Source: Ascaris suum (Eukaryota; Nematoda; Chromadorea; Rhabditida; Ascarididae). Taken from it: 64,000 nucleotides of DNA. Both the position numbers and the translations under genes were made by a program. The notes beneath the pieces are model-generated. The model worked only from the letters and a program-made list of their open reading frames with translations. It did no database searches and was not told the DNA's origin. Of this stretch, positions 1 to 14,400 are shown piece after piece (the stretch's first letter is position 1; each line of letters begins with the position of its first letter). The stretch spans positions 4,666,826 to 4,730,825 of the forward strand of contig CM024187.1 in assembly GCA_013433145.1 (NCBI GenBank), written 5' to 3'.

Positions 1-1974
1 ACTTAAAAGCTATTCCAAATCTAGAAATTCCACTCTCATTGCCATTTTAATGATTGTTTCTTGAGTTTTTCAACTAGTTGGTGTGCAATAAACTTTCGCT
101 GGTAGTAAACTTTTCAAGACGGGCAACTTGTGGTGAATTCTTCATCATGAGCTGTGCAGCAGAAAGTTGTTCCGCATCAGCTGTAATGTCGCGTATAGCA
201 TATTGTTGAAACCTTCTGAGTAAAAATGTTCGATAATAATCTGCACAGCAGAAAGCGGAAATAATTTCGCATGTTACACATGCGTTTTGCTATGATAGCG
301 ACACACACATGGTGACCATATCCATTTCCTTATCATAACTAACGTGCTAGCACTCTCCACTTGTATATGTCATATCATCATTCCTTCTGGATTGGAGAAA
401 AATGAGTCAAGAAGCGCTCCTTAAATCAATAAATTAGGCTGTACAATTAGGCGTTTGCCTTTGGACTTCTTCGGAGTCTTTTTTTTATTCATAGAGGAAA
501 TCGATTGCTACTTATCGTTTGAATAACATTTGTTCAGCATATAGCTTTTCCTATGATCGCTTAAAGCGATGTCCGATACCATTGTCAATGCGACGATGAA
601 ATATGCATAAACGCATGTTATGCAAATAGGAAAATTCGTCGAAAACCGAAAAATGAAAACTCTCTTTTAGGAGTTATTAAATATACTAAATGACAATAAA
701 AAGATGACAACGTTTCTAGAGGGATTAATTTTCTGGCATATTCGTAAGCCAAAAAAAGACAGATTAGTTCACCTGATTAAGTGGCACATTCAAGTATTCT
801 AGGAACAGCTTATCATATTTTATGCAGCTTATCAGTTTTTCGGCTCTGTGCATGTGCCGCAATTCTTGTTGGAAAAGGAGTTTTACAACTCAACGGAGTA
901 TTTACAAGTGAATCAATAATTCGCATAAACCAACCAATTACGCGAATTTTTCCATTTCAACTATAAGTAGCGTTTCTTTATCGTATGCATTGCGTATAAT
1001 GAATGCACTTTTGGAGCGCGTTGTTGAAAAACGCTTGCAGTCGCAGTCACATATTCGTCATCTTTATTGCTCATTGATTTAAGCACTATCTATGGGTGAC
1101 GCTTTTTTAATACTTGATATAAATATTTAAATAGGAAAATACCAGTAGAAAGTTATTCGAGAAAGTGAAGAAATCGTTTAACCATGAAATAAGCAAGGAC
1201 AATTTTCGAGCCATATATCGACGTCTATGGAGAAAACAACTTCATTTCTTCTGATTTCATTTTTAAGTTCGCTTACTTGAAGCGGTATTGTCGGGTAGTT
1301 CGATCATTAGAAATGAAAATCAAGCACAATAGAAAATAAATAAATAAATAAATAAAGTATTTTCAGAAGAATAGATTTCTGATGGCTCTTTTAATATCTG
1401 AAGTTTATGCAATGTCAGAGCGGTTGGTTGTATGCAAATTTTTCCAGCAGTCCACTTAAGTGTGGGATACAGTACTGGAGTAGAAAAGGAGATGACAAAG
1501 CATCTCACGTTTTAAGGCAACAATATTAATAAGTCGGGATCAAGACAGCCGACATATCAGAATCGATATTTAATTTCCGTTCACATGCGGGTACCTCATA
1601 GTCAATAGCCGTAGCTTGAGAAGTAAGAAAATTTAGATTTATACAGCGATATGGTGGTATGTTATTTCGCCTAATATTTGCTTGTCCTATCAGTGGAAAT
1701 TTGCAGTGCGATGTGTACTCGCTGTGAAGCTTATGATTTTCTTTGAGTGAGAATTCAAGGCTGAGATAATTTCCACTAAAGGGATTTTTTCATTTTCGTT
1801 GCAGATTTTTCAGCTGCAAAAACTTTTTCGTGCTGAGTAACTTCAGACGTCATTTTATTGAGATCCTTTCGATATAATCGGTCGTTTCGCCCTCGACGAC
1901 TGCAACGCTAATCGGTCGTTCACTGAGAAAAAAGCCACCGTGCATTGAAGCACTCGGTAGATGTTGATATTCGA

Positions 1975-1989
1975 CCCCCCCCCCCCCCC
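1975..1989. repeat. Poly-C run (15 C)
   Basis: Fifteen consecutive C on the + strand, i.e. a 15-G run on the - strand. Runs of this length are rare in AT-rich nematode DNA and can form G-quadruplexes on the G strand. Confidence 0.9.
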
Positions 1990-4342
1990 GCCAAAAAAAG
2001 TGTTTGACGTCAGGCATATCTTTTAAAACAAAGTTGAGTGTGAGACACGGCGTATTTTTCAGCATTATCTTGCAGAGAGTGGAAGAGGGGAGGGGAAGTG
2101 ATGAAGGAAAGGTGGTGATGTATTTTCAAGACTAGAAAATTAGGTCTTTGCAGGCAGCTGAAACTATTTCTTTCGATGTTTTCATCGCTTGCATTTTAGT
2201 GCTATTTTTCAACGTATGTTTTTGTCAGCATTTCTTGATTTTCATAAAGCTTTTCACGTCATTGCAAATCCAAAACTATACACCCATCCAACAAAAAAAA
2301 ACGACTCGCAATTTGCAGGCTAATGTGCCGTGCAACTAAATTGCTTTTCAGGCGTCCCACTTTTGCATCTCGTATTCGGTATATGCCCATTTGGGCAGCT
2401 ATGTCTGTGTAATGATCGTCATCGCGCAATGCCTAATTTTCACTAACCGGTTATGCACTCATAAAGCGTTGGGTATCCTATCTCAATAGCTGTCTGCCAA
2501 TCGCCTTCTCAGAATAGCAGAGCACTTCCACTAATCTTCATATATTTTAAGTACTATCTAATCGCATGTTACAGTGTGTTATAAAAATTCACATTACACT
2601 CTCTTCATAATGAACAATAGGTCGTAAACTTTCGTCGTGTTGTTTTTGATGCCATAATAATTGATGCTACTTTCTCTTCGAGGTTGATTTCGCTGAAAGG
2701 CGAAGGCTGTACCTACTTATTTCCTCTGATAATTATTGTTCAATTTCAAAAATAAGCAATGAAAAAGATTGCTTATCAAGATTCCTTAGAATAGACGATC
2801 GAGCATCGTACTTATCCCTAGCAGTGCACGCTTTTCGGAATGCATATTTTCAATGTATTTCATTAGATGTAAGTCGATGTGTTTAATAAAGGATATTGGT
2901 TTTGAGTGAAAACTGGTGATTGAAAGAGTGCGATCCCTACATTTTAAGAGGCTTAGCCCCGAACTGGTTTCAAGGTAGTCTAACGATCACAGTCATCGTC
3001 TAGACCTATCGTCGAATATTGTAAAGGTCGCAATTTTTAATAACGTAATTAACAACGAATTATTCATTATCATATTATTGTTAGTAGCATTTCTTGTTGC
3101 AAACATTTCGTTCTTATCAACATATATTACGATCACCACAGATAACGAATGCGAATCCTTATAAATTTATTCAAAAGGAAATTCCTTCTAATCGACACGA
3201 CATATTATGCAAATCGGTCATATTCAGTCATTTTTTTTTCAGTATGTACTCAGTTATTTGCTGATATCATCTACTTGATACTGCTCATCCAACACTATGC
3301 CCCTACATTCAGCTCATGTCCATTCCTTTCACCTGTTCCACTTTCCTCATCCTCCCCCTCCCTTTCTTCCTCCTCCCTCCCATCCAATCGTATAGGTGTA
3401 GAGCGTTTAGTGATGAAGTGTTTAGCGCTTAAGTGACGACAAATGTTCTGTTTTGATTCCTGAATCAGTCGAGCGAAACCGTTTTGTGATGGTACTGACG
3501 TACTATTAAAATGTTCGTGATGTTGAGGTACTACTTAGAACGCTGTCCTTTATGCCGGAAACGCTCATTTATCTTTCAACAAATTGGATCATGTTCCCGA
3601 AGATTTTCGGGGAATAACGACCCGAGTTTTGATCCCGACTCACTCTTTTGCAAATCTGTTGCTTTCTGGGCGTTCCATTCAGCTCTTAGATATTATTAAT
3701 GTGGAGATGATCATAAAGTTGGTGAACCAGCTATAATTAATATCCAGCCGTTCTAAATAAAACGCGCCCAGCGATGGAACAATAGCTGTATTAGAAAATT
3801 GTAGTTTATAAAATCGCCGTAATGGTGGAAAGTGCAAAACTTTCTGGAATCAAATGGTCGCGAAAATATGTTGATCGTCAGATATAATTGCCTTCTGACT
3901 GCTGCTCCTGTCCTCCTCTCTAAAAGTAGCGATAACATGCGTACGTGTTTGTTAGCCAAACTGTCGTGCACTTATTCTCTTTTTTACATTCGACACATTT
4001 TTCACTGAAGACTTTGGCAACCATGAGGTCTTACAGAGAACCGGCTTTTGATATTTGCGCTTGAAAATTACTCGAATTATTTGGGCCCTGAGTGGGCAAC
4101 AAAAAACCAAACAGCATGCCCCCTCGTTTACCGAAAGTAGACCAATTAACGAAAAAGTTGCACACAACATTCGTATGTGGTGAATGCAGTTCATGGCGTT
4201 CAACGAGTAGCCTCATATGCACTTGTGTTTTTAGTTAACAACAAGCACTCTAGAAGTGTTGTAGAATAGACTTCCATAGTGCAACTTATAGACAATCTTA
4301 GTATCCTAGCAGGCAGACCCTGATAAGGTATAAGGAGGGGGA

Positions 4343-4354
4343 GGGGGGGGGGGG
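4343..4354. repeat. Poly-G run (12 G)
   Basis: Twelve consecutive G, preceded by a shorter G5 run and one A, giving a G-rich patch of about 20 bases. No gene context is evident. Confidence 0.85.
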
Positions 4355-4680
4355 AGAGGAGAATATTGACTGCTTCACAGAAAATACGTATTCGGGAGAT
4401 CTGAAATGAACTTCCATCTGTAGTTAGTTGATTGCACTTTCACTCTACTACAAATCAGCACCTAATAAATTCGCGAATTAGAGTTTCTTTTACTTGGCTA
4501 TAAATTTCATGCATTTGTTTCGTAAGAAATATTGTGTTTTCACTTCAGAGTAATCATGATGCTCTGCATTGCTTTTTCCAAATGGTGTTCTATCTTCATC
4601 AATGATGCTTTTCTCTCTCTTAACTGCACTTCACAATTTATACAATTCTTTTAGCAACAATTACAGTCATACTTACTTAC

Positions 4681-4764
4681 AACCGTTGTAACTTCCTCAG
4701 CAAGTTCTCTATCTACACGAAATGATGTTTGACCTTGAAGCGGTACACCTGCTGGTCTGTCTGC
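4681..4764 (-). CDS. Candidate internal exon of an unidentified minus-strand gene
   Basis: An 84-base segment with an acceptor (cactgtgtag) at its upstream end and a strong donor (gtaagtaag) at its lower end. It reads as exactly 28 codons in phase 0, beginning ADRPAGVPLQGQ and ending ELAEEVTTV. The reading is protein-like, and both splice sites sit exactly at its borders. A further open stretch at 5049-4800 on the same strand (containing RIQRFPIIAFSAYL) may be the preceding exon, possibly joined through a gtgaac donor. If real, the gene would be divergently oriented to the patched-related gene that starts at 5425. I do not recognise the family. It could still be a chance open segment. Confidence 0.35.
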
Positions 4765-5424
4765 CTACACAGTGGAGATAAACGGTCATAAAATGTGTCG
4801 TAACAGGTTCACTAGCAGCCAGTATATGTTCTTGATACCCTTTAAAGACGAGTTCTCATCTATGGAGTGCTGAGATGGCTCTTGAACAGTAAAGGTGAGC
4901 AAGTACGCAGAGAATGCGATGATTGGAAAACGCTGAATTCTTGGATCGGAGAACTTCTTTTTTTGACTGAGGATTTGCGCATTTATTGCCTGACGAGATG
5001 CTTGGGACGTATCCGTCAAACGTGAAAAGGAAACCTTTTTCAAATTCATAGAAGTGGAATAAAATTCTTAAAGAGGTCCCGTTAAAAATGACAGAAGCGT
5101 ATTTACCGATTTTCAGCCAAAAGTAACTCAATAATGCCTTTTCAAGCCGATTTTTCAATCTGTTGCTGGAGATATATGAAGTTTTCCTTTGTCGATATGT
5201 TCGAATATTATGGCGAAACAATGAATCTGACTTTTGTTTCTCGAAAAGGGAGCGGATTCACTTGTGAAAATGTGCAGATTTTTGGATACTCGGTTCTGTT
5301 TTCATATTATGTTGTAAATGTAATTTCGCACCGATATTTGTTCGTCACGGCGGATCATCGATAGTTGACGGGTAAATATCTGTGAACATTTATTCATTTT
5401 TCTGGACGCATAGGTGTTGACAAA

Positions 5425-8400
5425 ATGCGATGCAGTTTTCCCACTTTGGACAAACCACTTATGCGCCTCTTCGCATGGTACACGCAACACTTGCTAGTTG
5501 ATTATTATTATCTCTTCATTTTACTGCCAATAATTTCAACCGCTTTCTTTGGATATGGACTTACTTGGATTCGTGAACTTACAGTATTGGATGCTAAAAA
5601 GCTCTATACCCCGACGTCAGCACCTTGCTGGGAAGAAGAAAGGGTAATCTCACAGGTAAGTTCACCTGAATGCTTTTCAAGACGATTCTTAGGCAGATTT
5701 GTCATGCGCGCAATTAGTTTTATTCATTCCTTCTAAATTACCATTGAATGTTGGTTTTCAGCGACGCAGAAAGATCTATAGAAGAGGGTGTAAGTTTTTT
5801 GACTGAATAAAGTGTTGCAACGATAGTACACCAGCAGTTCGAAACCTTGAGGCAATAATACTGAAATGATCAATTGAGCAGGAACACTGAGAAGAAGCAT
5901 CTTTCACAAGTCATTGTGTAGTAGTTATCTGAGGGTAACTTAACGATAGCAGCAAGGAGCTTTTTTGAGGCAATACTAAAACCGAGGTTTTTTGAACACG
6001 AAATTGAAAATTGTGCAGAATATCAGTTCTAACACAACATCTTTTGGCGAGCTTTCTTCAACATTTCTGGAAACAGATCACCTGAAAGGCGGCGCGCATT
6101 TTATGACGGAGAATGAAATCTAGTTTGAGCTACTTATGTGACCTACTTGCAGAGGTAGTCTCAGTAGAAATGATTTTACCACTGTTTGAAGAATGGGAGA
6201 AAATACGGCAAACAGTCCTATATATTTGAGCCGACGTAGTCAAGCTCATATATTTCAGCTATGGCCGATCCACGTCAATGAGTTTCTTCCCGAAAGAACA
6301 TTCGAATGGAATCGCTATCTTTATGTTATTGTGCATGGACGGCAATATGCAGATGGAACATACCCGAATTTGCTCGAAGGACGATATCTCAATGAAATTG
6401 AAATGTTGGAGCGTAGTATTGCTGAAAATGTCACCTTTCCGATGCGTAACGAGTGGCGTTCCAATAGCACATCGTCCATCAAAGAAAACGTTCGATTCGA
6501 GGTTAGCGCATCAGATACTAACAATATGCATATTTTCGCATGGCACTTATCAAATGAAGCAGAATTCTTTTTTTTTCTTTGTTTTTCTTTCAAGGCCGAA
6601 ATTTGGAAAAACTCAAAGGTATGGAAATGAACACGAACATTGGTAGGAGATCATAGAATGGGAACAGCGAGAAAAACTGAGAAACCGGATCATCCGAAAA
6701 GCGTCTGGACCGACATAAGTCGAACATCGTGGGATGCAGTATGCGAGCAGCAGCAGTGCTCTTTACTATATGAATGAGCGCGCACAATGAAGATATCGGT
6801 AGTTACGGAAGCATATAACGTATTCTTACAACACAAAAGTGGATGACGTTAGGACCACTGTTTTGATTTAACACTTTTTGGTGGGCTGTCTGGAGCAATT
6901 GTGAGAACGGAATGTCTGGAGAGAGATGCAAAATTTTATGACAGAGAACGAAATCGAGTTTGAGCTGGCGATATTCCATTGGTTCAAGGTTGAATTTATG
7001 TAATCTGATAGTGTCATTTGGCTGGTATGGACTACAGGAAACTTCGTGATAGTCGATATAGGTGGAACACTTTGGAGCATTTTCTAACGACGAAACATAA
7101 GGAACGAAAAGATGGCCATAAGAAGAGCGTGCTATTCCAGAATGGGTCAGCGATAATTGGTATACGTCTGTCTATAGTGTTTGATAGACTATGCTACAAA
7201 ATGCGGGCAAGACTATTTGCGATTTGCGGTCGCTCTTCTGCAGCACCGGAACGTTGCAATCACCCGTGAAATTGAGGAGTATTTTTTAGTAGTAGAAACA
7301 ATTTCGCATCATAGATTGAGAACAACACTCAAGTATGAAATTGATACAAACAATATGGCATTTTTTTCGGGGGAGCATTTAACTGCTACAGCTTTGAACA
7401 CTCGGCGAATGCATCAACGGAATGTGGTAGCCGTAAGCAAGCTTCTGCGATGGGCGATAAATTTTGAGATCGAACCTGCTACTATACATAATCTTAATGG
7501 AAACACGTGTAAGGGAAAAGAAATGGGGCCTAAAACACTTTTATGGGAGATCACTAGTAACTGAATGCCGATTACGCAGTTATCCTCATTTCTCACATGG
7601 TAGCATCATGCACAAAAAATTGCTCTGATCCATCTTCAACAATGGTCGACGACGCTACACCTTTGCAGTTTGAAAATTAGCATTTTATGACGAACATTAT
7701 CATACGGCATTGCGCAATCAATGCGACTAGTTTCAGCTTGGACCATCATGTTCAAAAATTCCTAAACTTTGCTATGCACGTGTTTAGTAGGTGTTATACT
7801 ATTCTATCGCCGAAAGGTATTGTAATTTGATGGCAGAGTCGTTTAGTTTAGCCGATGTTGGCGAATTTTTGCTTTCTATTTCTCACATTTTTCGATTCAT
7901 TGGTATTGAAGGTCAGTCAGATACAGCAGCAAAATGCAAACAACATTTGAGGTTTCGATGGACTTTAAGAAGTGCGAAGTGCACCTGAAGAACGTTCACT
8001 TCACTATATGTGAAGTGAACGTTCTTCCGTCTTGAGATGAATGGTCTCTGCGTGCACTCAGTAAATTTTTCCCGAATTATTGTTACCATTGAAAACATTT
8101 GATTGTCACTACTAATTTGAGCGGAGGAAAATGCCGAAAATTGCGCTTCATATTGCAAAATTCAGTGGTAAGATGATTACAGGACATCTGTCTCAGCTGG
8201 TATGGCGAGTGCTATCGTCAAACTGGAATTATTAAGCTGTTACAAAATAGAAAAGAGCTCGAGAAAAGAGGCATTGGTATCACTTTCCCAAGAGCCAATA
8301 CTAAAGGGACACCGATCTATTTGGCATTTAATATCGGTGGTGTTGATGTTTACGAGAACGATACGATAAAGGTGAGCTCATCAACGATTTCTAAGCAACA

Positions 8401-11400
8401 TTTCAATCTGCATTAAGGATAAAAAGTTTTGGAGATCTAAAGATGAATGAAATGAGGAAATGCTCTTGAAATCTGATCGTGGCATACAGAAGAAAATTCT
8501 TTCATAGAAACGATACCTGCAATGAAACGATGACTATTCATAATTGTGCAAGACACAGTTGAATTCAAACGAACTTGATCAACGATTGCGTTGTTGTCTC
8601 AAATAAAATTATTCAATGCAGCACTGAGCGGTGGGAAACAAGTTAACGCCTTCCTACTCGCCTGTATTCCCTCAGGAGCTGTGAGAAGGTTTTGAAGTTC
8701 TCGACAGTATGGTGCAAAATGTCAACATCTATGCAACTGGTGGCCTCAGCTCTGTTAAAACCAGCAGGCTGACTCTACATAGACTCTTTTGTTCTCAAAG
8801 CTTAGCAAAATTTCTATTTAATGTGTCAATACTTAGCTGTATTCGGGTGTTAAGAAAATACGAAGTCTGGCAGTCATCTGTCTGCAGTGATAAAATTTTT
8901 CGGGCTTGTTGTCTTGCTTCTGAAGCTAATGCTCTTTCTTGGTCATCTGCGTTATTCGATAAAGGACTATTCGATATACTGACCTACATTGCACAAAAAA
9001 TTTGCATATTCAGAGAATAAGAAATTATTTCATATTGCTCCTACGCAAGTAAACACTGGAGATGGAACGAAGATATCGGCGAGCGCTACCTGAGTTGTTT
9101 TCCGAGAATTTCGAAAGACAGCTTGTCCGCATGGACGAAATCAACAAAGACGTGTTCCACGCCAGCTTTTAACGAAAATACACGAGTACCTCTAACCCTT
9201 TAGCCTTCCTTCCTTTATCTCACTTTCTAAACTCACTTGTGCCAACATCTAGACAGCCGCTATTTTCCTTAAGAAAAATTGGATTTTTCACGCAGAAATA
9301 CCCAGTTATCGTTGTCTTTTCTACCGATAGTCACATGAGCAGCAACTTCATTCAATTAACGAGCGGTTATTTTCTTGTAGGCAGTAAGAGGCATCCGTCT
9401 GTGGTATTTTATGCGTTTTGACAGTGAGAAAATCAACAAAATATCGATCGAATGGGAGAACAGAGCAGAACAATTCATCGCATCAAACTTCTTTAATAAC
9501 TCACTCATTGAGGTGACTTTTATCTACCGATGTCTGCATCGACCAGAAGTGATCATCGGCTGTCACATTGTGTTCGTTCAGTTGTCACGTTTGCGCGTAT
9601 TGGGAGTGACAAATTTCCTCACTATATGGCGGATAAGTTCAAAAGTAACGCATTTAATAGACAGTAGGGAGGTGTGGTTTCTGCTATCGCCTTAAGCGTG
9701 ACTTCGAGCTCAGACCCTTTGTACGACAGATCTATGAATGAAACCGACTTATTGATATTAAAAGATTTTCACAAAAAATTGCACTTATTCTTAATACCGC
9801 TTGAAGTGGTCAGCCGGAAATTATGAATTGCAATGCCCGGCATCATGAAACTGTACGAAGTGTATCTGCAAAGGAATGTTTGAAATTGCGCTTGGTACAC
9901 CCCGTTTGTTTGCCCACTTTCGTCAGAATGTAGTAGGAAAAATGAATTCGCTTAATGCAATATCACTTCATTCTTCCTTTTGTTCTCGTTGCCGAACCTC
10001 GATTCTCAGGAGGCGGCTTAATTTCTTAACTGTTGAAGTATAGTATGTTAAGAAGTCACGGTCTACTGCATCATACACGGTTTTCAGCAGTACTTGAGAA
10101 TTCGTATCTCAAAGTATGGTAAAGTGCATGAAGTTTTTAGGCCCACGTCCACCATTCGCGAACAATAGACATCGGTTTGACGAGAAATGCGAATCGTTTG
10201 AAGCCATATTTCTCGGTGACAGTCATCGTTCTTGTGCTATTTACTACCTTTTATGCGATGAAGTGGAAATTCGGTGGCAGTGGTGTTACTTCGTTTGGTA
10301 AGAGCTAGAAACAGAAGTTCTAACTGAAAATATGGAAGGGGCGACGAATGATAGGATGAAAACGCAACAAAAATAAACTAACTAATCTGTGGATACAGTG
10401 AAACACTATGAAGTGCATTCTAATCCGGTAGTCACTGAGGCTCCCACAATGTTTAGCGGCTACGAAGGTCCTTGCGAGAACGGGAAAGTGGCCATTGAGC
10501 TGGAGCTCTGCGATGCAGTGGGGCCATGGAGTCATCACAGAAGTTTATGCGATCGTTGAAATGAGTTTTGATTACCACAAAGTCGACGAACACCCTCGCT
10601 TTCGCTGTTTATGTGTGCGTGCGTCATTTTGTTTCCCACGGTGGTGAGCGTCAAAATCACCAAAAACGTTCGAACAGTGCTTCCCCACCCGTTCCCGTCC
10701 CTCCCAGTTGAGTCCTTCATGACGGAATCAGAGGTACAGCGTACAATGAAGGATTGCTTTATTGTCGTTGTTTTCTTTGTTTTCATCTACTTCAAAGTGG
10801 CGACTGTTTTATGAAGCGATAAATTAACGCGTAGGTTCAGTTGTGAGAATTACTGGCAAAATTAACCTTTGTATTGCAAGTGGTTAAACATTTTTTCTTC
10901 GAGTAGAATGTTCCGTCACCTAAGCGACATCGAAGTACAAAACAACTTAACTCAGAGGAGAAAAAAATCTAACAAATAGCGTTCTGTCAATGGCACTTCT
11001 GAATTTGCTTTATAGTGTCGCTGCCACTTTGGCAAAGTTTGTCCTCGCACACCATCGGAACACATTGCTTTACAGTAGTGCGTCCAGCCGCTTTAGCCTT
11101 CCTTCAGTGCCAATGATCGATAGTGTGAGAGGTTGCGCATCGAACAGCACCTCAAAGGTCAAGGGCTATTATGCAAATAGCGGCAAATTTAACTCGTCGC
11201 ACGTTTCGTCTTCAACTTTCTTACCAAGGTTATCTCGCGCTACGCCTTCAACGATGCGGTACTACCCTTAAAAATTGACCAATTACCATGCTTGCATTAC
11301 ATGGTTTTGTGCTTGAACGACGATAAGACATAATGTGCATAGTTCTGTCAATAATTTCATTGAAATGAATTCAGGAAGCAGCTGCGCTTTTCTGCATGAA

Positions 11401-14400
11401 TTCTAAAAAGACACTGCATAGCGATGCAGTTTGAAAATTTCGTTTCCGTGGCATTGCTTGAATGAGTGAATTAAGTTGTTGCTGAATGTTGCACGCAAAA
11501 TAGCCATGCTTTCTCAGCGTTGCAGTTTGCATCGATTGGCTACGATCGAAGCCTTGGCTTGCGCTTGCCGGTGTACTATCATCGGGGATGGCCATTGTAA
11601 GCGGCATTGGGCTTCTACTCTGGTTCGGCATGTTCTTCGCCGAAATCACACTTATCGCACCATTCCTTGTGCTTTGTAAGTAAAATCTATTGGAGCGTTT
11701 TCTGATCGAAGTATTCCACTATATTTCGAATGAAGAGTTGCATTTTTTTAAAACCGATTATTACAAAACGTTTTTCCACCTAAGAGCCGAAGAAGAACCA
11801 GAGAAAATTCTTCTTCTTTCGGTCGTAGGAACCAAGGATTCTTTCTCTTTCTTTGAAAATATTATTTTGATTATTTAAAGGTGTGGAAGTGATGAAATCT
11901 TGAGCTTTAGCTTGATGCACTTTTCTGCAACCGAGATTCTCTTTAAAAAATTGCATAAAAGCAAATGTCGGCAGTAGCAACCAGCTGCGTCCAGGATGAG
12001 CTTCCTGTTCTATTGCATAGACTGTAAACGTTTTCAGTTCTCAGCGTTTAGTGTTTCGTGCTAGGTGATTTATTGACTTTCTTGCGTAGCTCTTCGAGAT
12101 AGACGCACAGCGGCAAGCTGTTAGCCACTAGAAACCATAAATCGAGACCGATGACTGTTGGCCACATTATTGGTATACAAATAATTGCGCAGCTGTTGTG
12201 TACTAACTTTCTCTCTCACATGAGTAACAAAAAATCAGTAAAAATAGGAAATTTTCACAGGTGTATAACGAAATGGGCAGACGAAAAGTTGTTTTTGGAA
12301 AATCTAGTTCGGAGATTCGCGTTCTAGAGTGTAACACCTCCATTGTATACATTTTTTGGTCATATTTTTGACCGAAGTGAAAGCAGAAGGCGTTATGCTA
12401 AGATGCGGAGTATCAACTACGAGTGTATGTGACGGACAAAGTGAATAACTAAAATAAAGGTAATGTAATTTTCTCTGCTTTGTAGTCGATAATTGCATGA
12501 AATGAAATTGGTCTTTTGAACAATACGCTCTTTTTGTTCAATCGCGATTGCAATTGTCGCTTCAAATCCTATTTATCAACTGTCCATCAAAAGAATCCGG
12601 AATAGAAATATTGCTTTCAGCGATCGGTGTGGACGATATGTTCATTGCTGTCGCTGCTTGGCATTACACAGAATCCACATATCCAGGTAACTGTAATTGA
12701 GAGTATATCTAACAGATTCATTTTAGAAGAAGAATTGAGGAAGGAAGTAAAGTAGTCGAACTGAAACATTTGTTAAAATATCATAGGATTACATGGAAAT
12801 ATTTATTTTGTTAGCAGTCAAGGGGTGTGCTCATTTTTTCTTCAATATACTCGACTGCATCCTCACCCTCAACCGCTTTCCTCACTTGCCAACAGTAACT
12901 GAGTGCGTAAAGCGGCTTATACTTTTTCGTCTAACTTCCTCTAAATCTAAGCATACCGATTAAAAAATCGGCAAAGAAACAAGCTATAGGGATTTAAAAT
13001 TATGCTCAGAGGATTGTATTACAAGTATAGTTATAAAGCCATCAGCTTTAAATGAATCCGATTGAAATGAGTTTTTTCATTTGCTATTCGATATTGGTTG
13101 CTTCCTAAACAAGTACGATCTTTGCTAAGCAAGTTTTTCAGCAACTTTTACAGCCAGCTCACTACTTGCTGGTCACCGAATATAACATCGATTTTTAACG
13201 TACGTTTTCAATCATCGTTCGATCGCCACTATCGCAAGGTTGAGGCCTCAACGGCTACAAGCAGCATCCATGTTAAAAGTTGCGCAGCCCCTAGCCTCGT
13301 ATTACTAACAAGTTTTAGGCGCTAGCAAAAGCGTTCTGAAGGCACGCATGGTGGAAGCGATGTCGGAATCTGCTGTCGCCATCTTCATTACTAGCATAAC
13401 GGACGTGATTTCGTTTGCGATCGGCTGTTGGACTGATATCATCGCAGTGAGAGGGTTTTGTGCAATGACCTCAGCTTGCATGTTTTTCACCTTTCTCTAC
13501 CAAGTAAGCTTTAGTTGGATTTCTCTTCGTATAGTGGATCATCAGATTAGATTTTTTGTTCAGATAGGCGCCCATGTATTCTAACTAAATCTTATTTCCA
13601 TCATAATGTAAAAGTTGCCATGCATCAAAATCTTTGAAAAACGGGACTTCAAATCAATTTGTTTGAGGTAACGTTCTTCGCGGCGGTAATGGTGATAAGT
13701 GGTGAATGTCAACTGGCCGAAAGGAACTCCTGTCTTCCGTGCATGAAAGCTATCGACCATTATGATAGCATTTCAGCGAATCTCCAAAGAAATCAAATGA
13801 TGCGTTCTGGATTATCCTCGCTAAAAAATGGTATTAAAAACTGCTCTTTTTTCCGTTTTGATTCACTCGAAAACCGTTGAGAATTCGACGGCGAATGGAA
13901 GAAAATCTTTCTTCTATTGAAATATTCCTCAACCGATGGAAATAATTATTTCTAATGAAGCAGTTGTCATAATAGATCGATGAAAAAACACTTTAATATT
14001 GCGAATAATTATGAGATATTTGAGGCGTCAATCTCAATGAAACTTCGAGAGATGCATTGATAAATTTAAGTGGCAAAAGTAAAGCGTTTTCTGGAATACT
14101 TTTGGTACTGATTATTCGTAGAATAGTTTCGATCTTTAAAAGAGAAGGCTGCATCAGCGAGGCATCTCTAAATTCTTGATGCGGATCTTGGATAGAATGC
14201 TGCACCTCCAACTTCTGCAATTATTTAGAATCGAATCATTTAAACGGTATTGTGCATAATCGCATTAGCGATCCATATATGCAGAAGGTGAAGCCAACTG
14301 ATTCATCTGATAGCTCTCTTAGCGATGTTACGATCACGCAGAAATCGAGCAGCATTATGGAGCAGTTTTTCAGGTAGAGGCTTTATATAGCTATGTACTT

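Larger units (their letters stand above)
1..4680. other. Mostly non-coding 5' flank with scattered exon-like pieces
   Basis: No gene can be assembled here. The DNA is AT-rich, with homopolymer tracts described separately. Several minus-strand segments have a good acceptor followed by an open frame: one entering at 2692 (cctttcag acceptor, reading EINLEEKVASII), one at 3684-3581 (reading LFPENLREHDPI) and one at 1922-1850 (ttttctcag acceptor, ending in a stop with AATAAA overlapping it). They could be parts of one minus-strand gene that also includes the exon at 4764-4681, but phases were not reconciled and no family is recognised. Treat them as leads only. Confidence 0.35.

Noticed and set aside
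3952..4222. Two overlapping minus-strand frames near 4.1 kb
   Set aside because: Both are open in different phases and no acceptor selects one, so neither can be called.
7181..7564. 127-codon + frame inside the PTR intron
   Set aside because: No PTR motif, no splice sites that fit the phase and no recognisable domain; probably a chance open frame near LINE remnants.
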